A stretch of DNA of 9,190 bases from contig JAUUNJ010000081.1 of assembly GCA_030844625.1 (NCBI GenBank), positions 1 to 9,190 of the forward strand. Reading direction: 5' to 3'. The notes under the pieces are model-generated. The model was not told the DNA's origin. It was given only the letters and a program-made list of their open reading frames with translations, and ran no database searches. This document shows, piece after piece, positions 1 to 7,109 of the stretch. Origin of the DNA: Roseburia sp. Lineage in GTDB: Bacteria; Bacillota; Clostridia; Lachnospirales; Lachnospiraceae. Numbering within the stretch: the first letter of the stretch is position 1; every line of letters starts with the position of its first letter. Both the position numbers and the translations under genes were made by a program.

Positions 1-1571
1 AAGGTCTGGATGAGAGAGAGTATGTAGAGAGATATGCTGCATTTGGATTTAAGGCAGAAAAGAAACCAGGTGTAGGTTTGTGGTATTACAATACAGGGGA
101 GCTGACCTTAGGAGGAGAAGTTTATAAAAATAATGGTAATCCGGAAAACTTTACTCCTGCAAATCAGGTAGATCCGGGATATAAAGTTACGGAGTCTATA
201 AGAAAGACATTATTATCAGATATTGTTACAATTAACAGTGTGTCATGTGAGGATTATGTCAATGCAGAAGGAGTCACAGCATCAGCGACTTCACAGAATA
301 ATGGAGGCAGTGGTGCTGACAAGGCGATTGATGATGATATCATGTCAAGATGGGAATCAAAGCAAGGAATTGATCCCCAGAGTTTAACTATCGATCTGGG
401 TGTCAGCCGTAATATCAAGCAGATAAGTATTGTCTGGGAAAATGCCAGTGCATCTGATTATACGATAGAAGTATCAGAGGATGGAGAGAATTTCACTACG
501 GTCGCTGTTATAGAAAGTATGGGGGCAAAACAGAACAGAGCGGATACGATTGTACTCAGTAAAATGGCAAAAGGACGTTATGTGAGAATTAATGGTACAG
601 CCAGAGCAACAGATTATGGATATTCAATTTATGACGTGGCAATCTATGGTACAGAAAACACAAAAGTAGATGAAACAACCACGACGGCACCTACTACCAC
701 GAAGACACCTACTACGCCATCACAGAATAATACAAATACAAGTACAAAACTTTCTGTGTTGAACGGTGCTACATTTGTGGGATATGTTGGTGACTGGGCA
801 AAGGCAAGTGGAACAGTTACAGCAAATACCAATGGGGATACAACAGTAAAGATTACAAATTCCGGTGGCGGATGGGATGAGGCAAAATGGGGTATTCAGG
901 CACAGTATCAGAAGATTCCTGTTGTTTCGGGTAACACATATAAGTATACAGCCACTATCGTATCAGATAAAACAAAGCAGATTACAATAAAAACTACACC
1001 GAGTGGTATTGATGAGCCGTTGGCACAGGATATTATTACACTGCAAGCTGGCAAGACATACACATACGAGGTTGAATTTACAGCAAACAGCAATATGGTT
1101 GATATTGTATATGCATTTGGCAGTCCTGCCGGTGAGGCAAGTGTAACAAATGCAAACATAACCATTACAGGAAATAACTTAGTGGTAACAAAGGTAGGAG
1201 AAACAGAAGCACCTGCAACTGTTGATTCTGGCACAAAGATGACTATGGCAGCAACGACAGTGGCACCTACAGTCAAGTTAGGAAAGACCAAGATTAAAAA
1301 AGCTGCAAAGAAACAATCTTCAAAGAAAGCAAAAATATCTCTTAAAAAGATAAAGGGGGCTGTAGGATATCAGATAAAAGTTTACAAGACAAAAAAAGCT
1401 AAGAAGGCTTTGGTTAAGAAGAATGTTAAGAAGACCAAATTTACCCTTAATTCCAAAAAACTTAAGAATAAAACGAAACTGTATGTAAGAGCAAGAGCAT
1501 ATAAAGTTATAAATGGGAAGAAGAGTTACGGCAAATGGTCTAAGAAAAAGAAGATGAAAATCAAAAAATAA
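1..1571 (+). CDS. secreted modular glycoside-hydrolase-like protein, 3' part (CBM32-like + CBM4/9-like + Lys-rich Fn3-like tail)
   Basis: The frame is open from codon 3-5 to the TAA at 1569-1571, so the true start lies before the window; the TTG at 78 is only an internal codon. About 522 residues are visible. The first ~45 (VERYAAFGF, then LWYYNTGELTLGGEVYKN) resemble the C-terminal end of an Asl1-like/GH128 beta-1,3-glucanase barrel; this is a family-resemblance guess. Next comes an F5/8-type-C/CBM32-like beta-sandwich (nt ~246-653; DKAIDDD, SRWES, LTIDLG, KGRYVRI, YGYSIYDVAIYG). A Thr/Pro linker (nt ~669-746) leads to a second, CBM4/9-like sandwich (nt ~750-1175; WGIQAQY, GKTYTYEVEF). The last ~98 residues contain about 40 lysines and keep an Fn3-like pattern (AVGYQIKVYKT, LYVRARAYKV, SYGKWS), a tail type seen in clostridial surface proteins that may bind anionic wall polymers. 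Likely extracellular polysaccharide binding and degradation; the substrate cannot be read from this fragment. Confidence 0.8.
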   Translation, partial: GLDEREYVERYAAFGFKAEKKPGVGLWYYNTGELTLGGEVYKNNGNPENFTPANQVDPGYKVTESIRKTLLSDIVTINSVSCEDYVNAEGVTASATSQNNGGSGADKAIDDDIMSRWESKQGIDPQSLTIDLGVSRNIKQISIVWENASASDYTIEVSEDGENFTTVAVIESMGAKQNRADTIVLSKMAKGRYVRINGTARATDYGYSIYDVAIYGTENTKVDETTTTAPTTTKTPTTPSQNNTNTSTKLSVLNGATFVGYVGDWAKASGTVTANTNGDTTVKITNSGGGWDEAKWGIQAQYQKIPVVSGNTYKYTATIVSDKTKQITIKTTPSGIDEPLAQDIITLQAGKTYTYEVEFTANSNMVDIVYAFGSPAGEASVTNANITITGNNLVVTKVGETEAPATVDSGTKMTMAATTVAPTVKLGKTKIKKAAKKQSSKKAKISLKKIKGAVGYQIKVYKTKKAKKALVKKNVKKTKFTLNSKKLKNKTKLYVRARAYKVINGKKSYGKWSKKKKMKIKK

Positions 1572-1578
1572 ATATAGC

Positions 1579-1612
1579 AAAAAAGAGATTCGGTTATCCG
1601 AATCTCTTTTTT
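1579..1612. terminator. bidirectional rho-independent terminator
   Basis: A perfect 15-bp inverted repeat (1579-1593 with 1598-1612) with a 4-nt loop. The arms begin with AAAAAA and end with TTTTTT, so a U-run follows the GC part of the stem on either strand. It lies between the stop of the modular surface protein (1571) and the stop of nfnB (1627, opposite strand) and serves both convergent genes. Confidence 0.93.
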
Positions 1613-1626
1613 GAAAAATAATATTA

Positions 1627-3012
1627 TTATTTAGAAAGTGATTTATGTATGCTTTCGGCAGCCTGCTTTCCTGCTCCCATTGCAAGGATAACAGTAGCAG
1701 CACCTGTTACGGCATCGCCACCTGCATATACATTCTGTCTTGTAGTTTCAAGAGTGTCCTCATTAACAACAAGACATCCCCACTTATTAGCTTCAAGTCC
1801 CTCTGTAGTAGTACGAAGAAGTGGATTTGGTGAAGTACCAATAGACATGATTACAGTGTCTACATCCAAGTCAAAGTTGCTTCCCTCAACAGGAATTGGA
1901 CGGCGACGACCTGAAGCATCAGGTTCCCCAAGTTCCATTTGAATACATTCCATTTTACATACACGTCCGTTTTCGTCACCAATTAACTTCACAGGATTGT
2001 GTAATGTCTTAAAAATAATTCCTTCTTCTTCTGCATGGTGAATTTCTTCCTTACGTGCAGGAAGTTCTTCCATACCACGACGATAAACAATATATACATT
2101 TTCAGCACCAAGTCGAAGAGCAGTTCTTGCTGCATCCATTGCAACATTACCACCGCCTACAACAGCAACATTCTTACTCTTAATCATCGGTGTGTCATAA
2201 TTATCAAGATAAGCTTTCATAAGATTAGCTCTTGTCAAGTATTCGTTGGCAGAATAAACACCAACTAATGCTTCCCCTTCGATTCCCATGAAGGATGGAA
2301 GTCCGGCACCGGAGCCGATAAATACGGCTTTGTAACCCATTTCCATAATTTCATCAATGGAAAGGACACGTCCAACAACCATATTTGTTTCAATTTTAAC
2401 ACCTAGCTTTTCAAGGTTATCTACTTCCTTTTGGACAATAGCCTTTGGAAGTCTGAATTCAGGAATTCCGTAAACAAGAACGCCGCCAGCTTTGTGGAAA
2501 GCTTCGAATATTGTAACTTGGTAACCTAATTTAGCAAGGTCGCCTGCACAGGTAAGTCCTGCAGGACCTGCACCGATTACAGCAACTTTAATACCGTTTG
2601 ATTCAGGTTTTTCCACATCATCATTGCTATGTGCCATATGATAATCAGCCACGAATCTTTCAAGACGTCCAATAGACACAGGTTCGCCTTTGATACCGCG
2701 GATACATTTTCCTTCACATTGGCTTTCCTGTGGGCAGACACGGCCACAGACAGCAGGAAGACCATTCGTGCTTGTGATAATCTTATATGCTTCTTCAAAT
2801 TCTCCGGCTGCGACTTTTTCAATAAACTCAGGAATACGAACACAGACAGGGCAACCACTCATACAAGGTTTGTTCTTACAGTTGATACAACGTGTTGCTT
2901 CCTCAATAGCCATTTCTTCTGTGTATCCCAGAGCAACTTCTTCAAAATTTTTATTTCTTACATTAGGTTCCTGTTCCGGCATAGGAACTTTTGTTAATGA
3001 CATGTTTGGCAT
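1627..3012 (-). CDS. nfnB: NADH-dependent reduced ferredoxin:NADP+ oxidoreductase, large subunit NfnB/NfnL (GltA-like)
   Basis: The 461-residue protein is normal length for NfnL. This FAD and iron-sulfur subunit bifurcates electrons between NADPH, NAD+ and ferredoxin together with NfnA, in the cytoplasm. The N-terminal domain has cysteines 42, 45, 50, 54 and 89, 93, 99, 103, as in the two-[4Fe-4S] module of GltD and dihydropyrimidine dehydrogenase. E118 (GRLERF) falls where DPYD uses a Gln ligand, matching the Glu ligand described for Nfn. The FAD motif is IGAGPAG (146-152), the NADP(H) motif VVGGGNVAMD (284-293) and the FAD-closing motif AGGDAVTGAAT (430-440). The start ATG overlaps the nfnA stop (TAATG), with GGAGGTG 7 nt upstream (3020-3026), which favours M1 over M4. 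Such proteins are often labelled glutamate synthase small subunit, but no large subunit is present and the partner is NfnA, so Nfn is the better call. Confidence 0.92.
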   Translation of the reverse strand: MPNMSLTKVPMPEQEPNVRNKNFEEVALGYTEEMAIEEATRCINCKNKPCMSGCPVCVRIPEFIEKVAAGEFEEAYKIITSTNGLPAVCGRVCPQESQCEGKCIRGIKGEPVSIGRLERFVADYHMAHSNDDVEKPESNGIKVAVIGAGPAGLTCAGDLAKLGYQVTIFEAFHKAGGVLVYGIPEFRLPKAIVQKEVDNLEKLGVKIETNMVVGRVLSIDEIMEMGYKAVFIGSGAGLPSFMGIEGEALVGVYSANEYLTRANLMKAYLDNYDTPMIKSKNVAVVGGGNVAMDAARTALRLGAENVYIVYRRGMEELPARKEEIHHAEEEGIIFKTLHNPVKLIGDENGRVCKMECIQMELGEPDASGRRRPIPVEGSNFDLDVDTVIMSIGTSPNPLLRTTTEGLEANKWGCLVVNEDTLETTRQNVYAGGDAVTGAATVILAMGAGKQAAESIHKSLSK

Positions 3013-3866
3013 TATTCTTCACCTCCCACTTCATCAGCTGCTTTGTACATACGACAGTTCTCTCTGTCGTGAGCTTCGAATTCGGTATATGTTGAATTAC
3101 GTTTCATCAGTTCATCATAGTCTACCTGATGTCCGTCAAAGTCAGGACCATCAACACAGGCAAACTTAATCTCACCACCAACTGTCACACGGCATCCACC
3201 ACACATTCCTGTTCCGTCAATCATAATAGGATTTAAGGAAACAAGAGTTTTTATATTATATGGTTCTGTAACCTTTGAAACAAATTTCATCATAGGGATA
3301 GGACCAATGGCAATAACAAGGTCATAATCATTACCTGCATCGATTAATTCCTGAAGTTTGTCTGTAACAAAACCTTTTTCTCCGTAAGTGCCGTCATCTG
3401 TAGTAATAAAAAGATGGTTACATACAGCCTTAAATTCATCTTCAAGAATAACGATGTCTTTGCTTCTGAATCCGGCAATAACATCAACATTTACTCCCAT
3501 ATTATATAAAGCCTTAGCAGACGGGTATGCAATGGCATTGCCGACACCACCGCCAATCACACAGGCTTTCTTAACTTCATCAAATTCTGTGGCCTTACCG
3601 AGAGGTCCTACGAAGTCTAAAAGGGCATCTCCTTCCCGCATCTGAGAAAGAAGCATTGTAGTTTGTCCTACAATCTGGAAAATAATTGTAACAATACCTG
3701 TCTCCGGGTCAGAGTCAGCGATTGTAAGAGGCATTCTTTCACCCTGTTCATCAATACGAAGAATAATGAACTGTCCGGCTTTCGCTTTCTTTGCGATAAA
3801 AGGGGCCTCAACATCAAGACGTACAACACTGTCATTTAGTTGTTGTCTCTTAACAATTTTGTACAT
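3012..3866 (-). CDS. nfnA: NADH-dependent reduced ferredoxin:NADP+ oxidoreductase, small subunit NfnA/NfnS
   Basis: The 284-residue protein belongs to the ferredoxin-NADP reductase/PyrK family. This subunit carries FAD, the NAD(H) site and one [2Fe-2S] cluster and passes electrons to NfnB. The FAD-binding segment is RMPLT (44-48), the nucleotide-binding segment VIGGGVGNAIAYP (103-115), and the cluster ligands are C222, C225 and C237. In PyrK the first ligand is a Cys, while here the upstream candidate is D217 (MIDGTGMCGGC). An Asp ligand is a described feature of Nfn small subunits, so this separates NfnA from dihydroorotate dehydrogenase PyrK; no pyrD lies nearby. The start ATG at 3866 has AGGAGG 7 nt upstream. 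It is the first gene of the nfnAB operon, and its stop overlaps the nfnB start by one base, suggesting translational coupling and equal subunit supply. Confidence 0.92.
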   Translation of the reverse strand: MYKIVKRQQLNDSVVRLDVEAPFIAKKAKAGQFIILRIDEQGERMPLTIADSDPETGIVTIIFQIVGQTTMLLSQMREGDALLDFVGPLGKATEFDEVKKACVIGGGVGNAIAYPSAKALYNMGVNVDVIAGFRSKDIVILEDEFKAVCNHLFITTDDGTYGEKGFVTDKLQELIDAGNDYDLVIAIGPIPMMKFVSKVTEPYNIKTLVSLNPIMIDGTGMCGGCRVTVGGEIKFACVDGPDFDGHQVDYDELMKRNSTYTEFEAHDRENCRMYKAADEVGGEE

Positions 3867-3940
3867 TTGTATTCCTCCTAAAAATAGTTCTTAAATAACT
3901 TAATCATCTTATTAGTATATATTTAAATGCAATGGATTTT

Positions 3941-3969
3941 AGTATAACACATTGATAAAAAATTATCAA
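3941..3969 (-). promoter_or_regulatory. sigma-A-type promoter of nfnAB
   Basis: On the minus strand, TTGATA (3969-3964) is followed by exactly 17 bp and TATACT (3946-3941). Transcription would start near 3934 and give a ~68-nt leader before the nfnA ATG at 3866. The -35 lies inside the palindrome at 3951-3970. Confidence 0.75.
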
Positions 3970-3970
3970 T
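3951..3970. promoter_or_regulatory. Rex-like operator candidate (palindrome over the nfnAB -35)
   Basis: This is a perfect palindrome with 8-bp arms and a 4-bp AT centre, ATTGATAA-AAAA-TTATCAAT. The published clostridial Rex motif is TTGTTAA-N4-TTAACAA; this site has the same spacing and differs by one symmetric base per half-site. It covers the -35 and part of the spacer, where a repressor would block RNA polymerase. Rex senses NADH/NAD+, which fits an enzyme that exchanges electrons between NADH, NADPH and ferredoxin. The palindrome and its position are seen; Rex as the binder is inferred. Confidence 0.5.
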
Positions 3971-4070
3971 TATGGAATTATATTCTCCGCAAATAGTCAG
4001 ATTCATCGGTAAGCGCGAAGGATTCTGATTGGTGAAAATGACAAAATTGTAATAGTGGAATAGAAAAATA

Positions 4071-5282
4071 CTATTTCACCCGGGAAATTTTTTTTAGGCG
4101 TTTCCCTTTGGCATTAAATGTATATTTGTAATATCCGTCAGAATATTTTTGGTTTTTGACAAGTGTGCCGTTACCACGGCTTAAATAGGTTGAACCTTTG
4201 ACCTTGAACCAGCCTACAGTCATTTCTCCGGTAGAAGGTTTAAAATAAAATGTATTTTTGCCAATAGTTACAAAGCCTTTTTTCATTTTACCGGTGGTTT
4301 CATCAAAGTAGTACCATTTTCCCTCTGATTTGACCCAGCCCCTTACTTTTTGTGAGGTATCTGTCACATAGTACATATTACTGCCGATTTTGCTGAAATT
4401 TCCGCTTATTGTTCTGGCAGATAAATTATAATAAGAAATTATTGCTTTTGCATCAGCTGTTCCCACAGTTATCCGCTGCTGTTTTGTACGAAAATATTTA
4501 TTGCGCTCAGAGGCACGATTAATATATCCGTGCTCAATAATAATTGATGGAATATTTAGTTTCACACCGTTTCTGACGATGGAGTAGTAATCTGCCCGTT
4601 TGCCATTTTTGTAGCGAACATATTTGGAGGATTTTCGAAGAAGAAACCCCTTATTCTTAAGTCCGATATGGTGCAGTTCTGTTAAAATTTTTGAACCAAG
4701 TTTCCGGGATTTTTTTCTGACGGAGTCATTGTAGCCTGACTTGTATGGTACCAGAATTTTCGCTCCGGAACCCTTATCAAAATCAATATGCATACTGATA
4801 AGAGAATCCGCACGCAATAATTTTGAAAAATAATTTCGGGCGATAAGGCAGTCTCCGGGTGCAATTGACTGGGGACACTTATTGCTGGTTCTGGTCATAT
4901 ATACATTTATGTCACCGTATTGATCCAGTTCATTTTTACAGGCTTTGGCAATGTCCAGAACCACCCTTTCTTCACGCAGTCCGGCGCAGGAAGCACCGCG
5001 ATGTTTGTTGCAATGACCCGGATCTAAAACAATGGTTTTTGCCTTGACCGGAGATAAGGTGGATTGAATAAACTCTGTAGTAGTTGGCTCTGGGATTGCC
5101 GGCTGTTCTGTTACAGGTTGTGCAGTTGCTTCCGGTTCCGTGGATATTTCCGAGATTGTTTCTGGAACTGCTTTGGTTTGCTCTGCCGTTACAGACTGTG
5201 CCGGAACTATATGAATTGGTGTTAGCCCCGCAATAATAGAAGCTGTTAGTATGAGAGTTGCTAATTTTTTATATTGGTACAT
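4071..5282 (-). CDS. exported N-acetylmuramoyl-L-alanine amidase (Amidase_3) with C-terminal cell-wall-binding repeats
   Basis: A 403-residue protein. Residues 1-~33 form a signal peptide (KK, hydrophobic LATLILTASIIAGL, then a small-residue region). Residues ~34-78 are a Pro/Thr/Glu-rich linker. Residues ~80-287 are a zinc amidase catalytic domain that cleaves the MurNAc-L-Ala bond of peptidoglycan. Likely zinc ligands are H90 (LDPGH), E105 (LREERVVLD) and H165 (SMHID), with E250 (IIIEHGY) as the catalytic glutamate, so the active site looks intact. Residues ~295-390 carry three to four repeats of the CW_binding/glucan-binding type (GWVKSEGKWYYFDETTGKM, KKGFVTIGKNTFYF, VGWFKVKGSTY, DGYYKYTF), which usually bind cell-wall polymers. 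It is transcribed alone, divergently from purA; the ATG at 5282 follows an AAGGA-type site. Likely role: cell separation or wall turnover. Confidence 0.88.
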   Translation of the reverse strand: MYQYKKLATLILTASIIAGLTPIHIVPAQSVTAEQTKAVPETISEISTEPEATAQPVTEQPAIPEPTTTEFIQSTLSPVKAKTIVLDPGHCNKHRGASCAGLREERVVLDIAKACKNELDQYGDINVYMTRTSNKCPQSIAPGDCLIARNYFSKLLRADSLISMHIDFDKGSGAKILVPYKSGYNDSVRKKSRKLGSKILTELHHIGLKNKGFLLRKSSKYVRYKNGKRADYYSIVRNGVKLNIPSIIIEHGYINRASERNKYFRTKQQRITVGTADAKAIISYYNLSARTISGNFSKIGSNMYYVTDTSQKVRGWVKSEGKWYYFDETTGKMKKGFVTIGKNTFYFKPSTGEMTVGWFKVKGSTYLSRGNGTLVKNQKYSDGYYKYTFNAKGKRLKKISRVK

Positions 5283-5330
5283 TGTTTTTTTCCTTGCAAA
5301 TATTTCTTTTGTTTTTTCTGTTCCATATAT

Positions 5331-5359
5331 AGTATAGGTGTGTGTGAAAAGTAAAGCAA
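5331..5359 (-). promoter_or_regulatory. promoter of the amidase gene
   Basis: On the minus strand, TTGCTT (5359-5354), a 17-bp spacer and TATACT (5336-5331). Transcription would start near 5324, about 40 nt before the ATG at 5282. The rest of the AT-rich gap up to the purA promoter region shows no other clear signal. Confidence 0.6.
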
Positions 5360-5453
5360 ATAGTTTTTTAAAAATAATGTTGTGACTTTTTAAAATTAGA
5401 AAAGTTCTAAATAGAAAATAAAATTAGAAGATTTTTTTGTTTTATATATAAAT

Positions 5454-5508
5454 AAACCATTAACTACTGGAAATTTTTCCGGCTTGATAGTATAATGTTT
5501 AATGGTTT
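5454..5508. repeat. 10-bp perfect inverted repeat bracketing the purA promoter
   Basis: AAACCATTAA (5454-5463) and TTAATGGTTT (5499-5508) are exact reverse complements separated by 35 bp that hold the entire purA -35/-10. The left arm lies upstream of the -35 and the right arm covers the predicted start point (~5503). A smaller GGAAA-TT-TTTCC repeat (5469-5480) overlaps the -35. This arrangement suits two half-operators of a regulator, possibly through a short loop; the binder is unknown. Confidence 0.5.
5468..5496 (+). promoter_or_regulatory. promoter of purA
   Basis: A consensus TATAAT at 5491-5496 with a weaker -35, TGGAAA (5468-5473), 17 bp upstream. Predicted start near 5503, giving an ~80-nt leader before the purA ATG at 5584. 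A weak -35 would fit control by an activator or repressor, but none is identified. Confidence 0.65.
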
Positions 5509-5550
5509 GTTAGGGGATAGAGAAAGAAGTTCCCTAAAAACAAGCAAACC
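5504..5550 (+). other. foldable purA mRNA leader segment
   Basis: The start of the predicted transcript can form a two-part stem: GGTTTG (5504-5509) with CAAACC (5545-5550), and TTAGGG (5510-5515) with CCCTAA (5532-5537), leaving a purine-rich 16-nt loop (5516-5531) and a 7-nt bulge. I do not recognise the conserved core of a purine, PRPP, ZTP, guanidine or c-di-GMP riboswitch. There is no U-run after it and the SD (5571-5576) lies 20 nt downstream, so any effect would be on mRNA stability or access rather than classical termination. Confidence 0.3.
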
Positions 5551-5583
5551 GTTCATGCAAATGAAATTTCAGGAGGAAACTAA

Positions 5584-6858
5584 ATGGTTAGAGCAATAGT
5601 TGGAGCTAACTGGGGCGACGAAGGAAAAGGAAAGATTACAGATATGCTGGGCGAAAAGTCAGATATTATCGTAAGATTTCAGGGCGGAAGCAACGCCGGA
5701 CACACAATCATAAATGATTATGGAAAGTTTGCATTACACTTACTCCCATCAGGTGTTTTTTATGAACATACAACCTGTATCATTGGTAATGGTGTTGCAT
5801 TAAATATTCCATATCTTCAGAAGGAAATTGACGAAATCGTTTCACAGGGCGTACCAAAGCCGCACATTTTAGTGTCAGACAGAGCACAGATTCTTATGCC
5901 ATATCATATTGATTTTGATGCATATGAAGAAGAGCGGCTGGGAGGTAAGGCATTTGGTTCTACCAAGTCAGGTATTGCTCCTTTTTATTCAGATAAATAT
6001 GCGAAAATCGGATTTCAGGTATCAGAATTATTTGACGAGGATACATTAAAGGAAAAAGTTGCGAGAGTAACAGAGCAGAAAAACATTATGCTGGAACATA
6101 TGTATCACAAGCCGTTAATTGATCCTGAAGAATTACTGAATACATTACATGAATACAGAGATATGGTTGCACCTTATGTGTGTGATACATCATTATATTT
6201 ACATAACGCAATTAAGGAAGGGAAGACAGTACTTTTAGAAGGACAGTTAGGATCATTAAAAGACCCTGACTTTGGTATTTACCCAATGGTTACATCTTCT
6301 TCTACATTGGCAGCTTATGGTGCAATCGGAGCAGGTATTCCGCCATATGAAATTACAGATATCATTACAGTTGTCAAGGCTTATTCCAGTGCAGTAGGTG
6401 CCGGAGAATTTGTAAGCGAAATTTTTGGTGATGAGGCAGATGAACTTAGAAGACGTGGTGGTGACGGTGGAGAGTTCGGTGCTACAACAGGACGTCCGCG
6501 CAGAATGGGATGGTTCGATGCAGTAGCTTCACGTTATGGTGTAAGAATGCAGGGAGCAACAGAAGTTGCATTGACAGTATTGGATGTACTTGGATATCTT
6601 GATGAAATCCCTGTATGTGTAGGTTACGAAATTGATGGAGAAGTGACAAAAGACTTTCCTGTTACAGCAAAACTTAAGAAAGCAAAACCAGTATATGAGG
6701 TGCTTCCGGGATGGAAAGAAGACATCAGAGGAATTACAGAATATGATAAACTTCCTGAAAATTGTCGTAAATATATCGAATTTATTGAAAAAGAACTTCA
6801 GGTTCCGGTTACAATGGTAAGTAACGGACCTGGACGCCACGAAATCATATACAGATAG
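5584..6858 (+). CDS. purA: adenylosuccinate synthetase PurA
   Basis: A 424-residue, full-length cytoplasmic enzyme catalysing IMP + Asp + GTP to adenylosuccinate, the committed step to AMP. The P-loop is GANWGDEGKGKITD (7-20) with catalytic D12, and SNAGHT (36-41) carries catalytic H40. The aspartate-binding loop GATTGRPRR (299-307) and the segment VVKAYSSAVGAGEF (263-276) are conserved. It starts at ATG 5584 with AGGAGG 7 nt upstream. It departs from E. coli PurA at several IMP-pocket positions: EGQLGSLKD (219-227) instead of EGAQGTLLD, so the residue equivalent to Gln224 is Leu; TSSSTLAAYG instead of TSSNTTAGG; GSTKSGIAP instead of GTTGRGIGP; and a small insertion, RRRGGDGGEFG. These features look to me like those of a Lachnospiraceae PurA type. 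The retained D12 argues against the phage-type PurZ enzyme. Transcribed alone, followed at once by the hairpin repeat cluster. Confidence 0.95.
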   Translation: MVRAIVGANWGDEGKGKITDMLGEKSDIIVRFQGGSNAGHTIINDYGKFALHLLPSGVFYEHTTCIIGNGVALNIPYLQKEIDEIVSQGVPKPHILVSDRAQILMPYHIDFDAYEEERLGGKAFGSTKSGIAPFYSDKYAKIGFQVSELFDEDTLKEKVARVTEQKNIMLEHMYHKPLIDPEELLNTLHEYRDMVAPYVCDTSLYLHNAIKEGKTVLLEGQLGSLKDPDFGIYPMVTSSSTLAAYGAIGAGIPPYEITDIITVVKAYSSAVGAGEFVSEIFGDEADELRRRGGDGGEFGATTGRPRRMGWFDAVASRYGVRMQGATEVALTVLDVLGYLDEIPVCVGYEIDGEVTKDFPVTAKLKKAKPVYEVLPGWKEDIRGITEYDKLPENCRKYIEFIEKELQVPVTMVSNGPGRHEIIYR

Positions 6859-6995
6859 GCATGAGCCGTGTATAAAAACAGGTGGGAACAGCCGATGTGA
6901 GTTTACTCACAAGAGAATGTTCCCACCTGTTTTTATATATGGCGACGCCAGTGACCGAAAAGAAGCGAAGCGGATTTGAGGTAGACGGTTCATGC
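6859..6995 (+). repeat. hairpin repeat element A with outer inverted repeat, directly after purA
   Basis: The element starts on the base after the purA stop. GCATGAGCCGT (6859-6869) pairs with ACGGTTCATGC (6985-6995): ten Watson-Crick pairs plus one G-T. Nested inside is the long hairpin at 6871-6937 and a small TGGCG-A-CGCCA hairpin (6940-6950). No frame is coding. The boundaries are those of the inverted repeat, not of a proven mobile unit; no target-site duplication is visible. Confidence 0.5.
6871..6937. terminator. long hairpin A; probable purA terminator
   Basis: A perfect 20-bp stem (6871-6890 with 6918-6937) encloses a 27-nt loop (6891-6917) that itself holds a 5-bp hairpin, GTGAG-TTTA-CTCAC. 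The 3' arm ends CCTGTTTTTATA, so on the + strand a GC-rich stem is followed by U-rich sequence as in an intrinsic terminator. A stem this long with a structured loop is unusual for a simple terminator. Confidence 0.7.
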
Positions 6996-7060
6996 ATATC
7001 TGTATAGATAAAAAGATAGAGAAAATTTTATGTAGGTGCCGTGCATAAAAATAGAGCGGA
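6893..7060 (+). repeat. tandem duplication, copy 1 (168 bp identical, period 173)
   Basis: Matches 7066-7233 base for base as read. The unit contains most of the loop of hairpin A, its 3' arm, an ~110-bp linker and most of the 5' arm of hairpin B. The period (173) is not a multiple of three, so any reading frame through it shifts between copies, which argues against coding. Confidence 0.9.
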
Positions 7061-7109
7061 GCACACGATGTGAGTTTACTCACAAGAGAATGTTCCCACC
7101 TGTTTTTAT
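7045..7109. repeat. chimeric middle hairpin (5' arm type B, 3' arm type A)
   Basis: The left arm (7045-7063) is the type-B arm and the right arm (7091-7109) is the type-A arm. They still pair at both ends but have three consecutive mismatches (7055-7057 against 7097-7099) and G-T pairs at 7052/7102 and 7061/7093. The loop core GTGAG-TTTA-CTCAC is kept. This is what recombination within the shared loop would produce. Confidence 0.75.

Noticed and set aside
1320..1703. 127-codon minus-strand reading frame
   Set aside because: It is the antisense shadow of the Lys-rich tail (AAA/AAG read as TTT/CTT), crosses the terminator and overlaps the end of nfnB.
3951..3970. FNR/CRP-type site
   Set aside because: The TTGAT and ATCAA half-sites are 8 bp apart, whereas an FNR box needs 4; the Rex-like reading fits the spacing.
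4055..4079. Terminator of the amidase gene
   Set aside because: The 9-bp stem overlaps the stop codon, has an A-C mismatch on the transcribed strand and is not followed by a U-run; the true terminator is unclear.
5454..5508. Invertible (phase-variable) promoter
   Set aside because: Arms of 10 bp around only 35 bp are too short and too close for known recombinase-driven inversion, and no recombinase gene is in view.
5584..6858. PurZ (2-aminoadenine pathway) rather than PurA
   Set aside because: PurZ enzymes replace the P-loop catalytic Asp; here WGDEGKG keeps D12, and no phage genes surround it.
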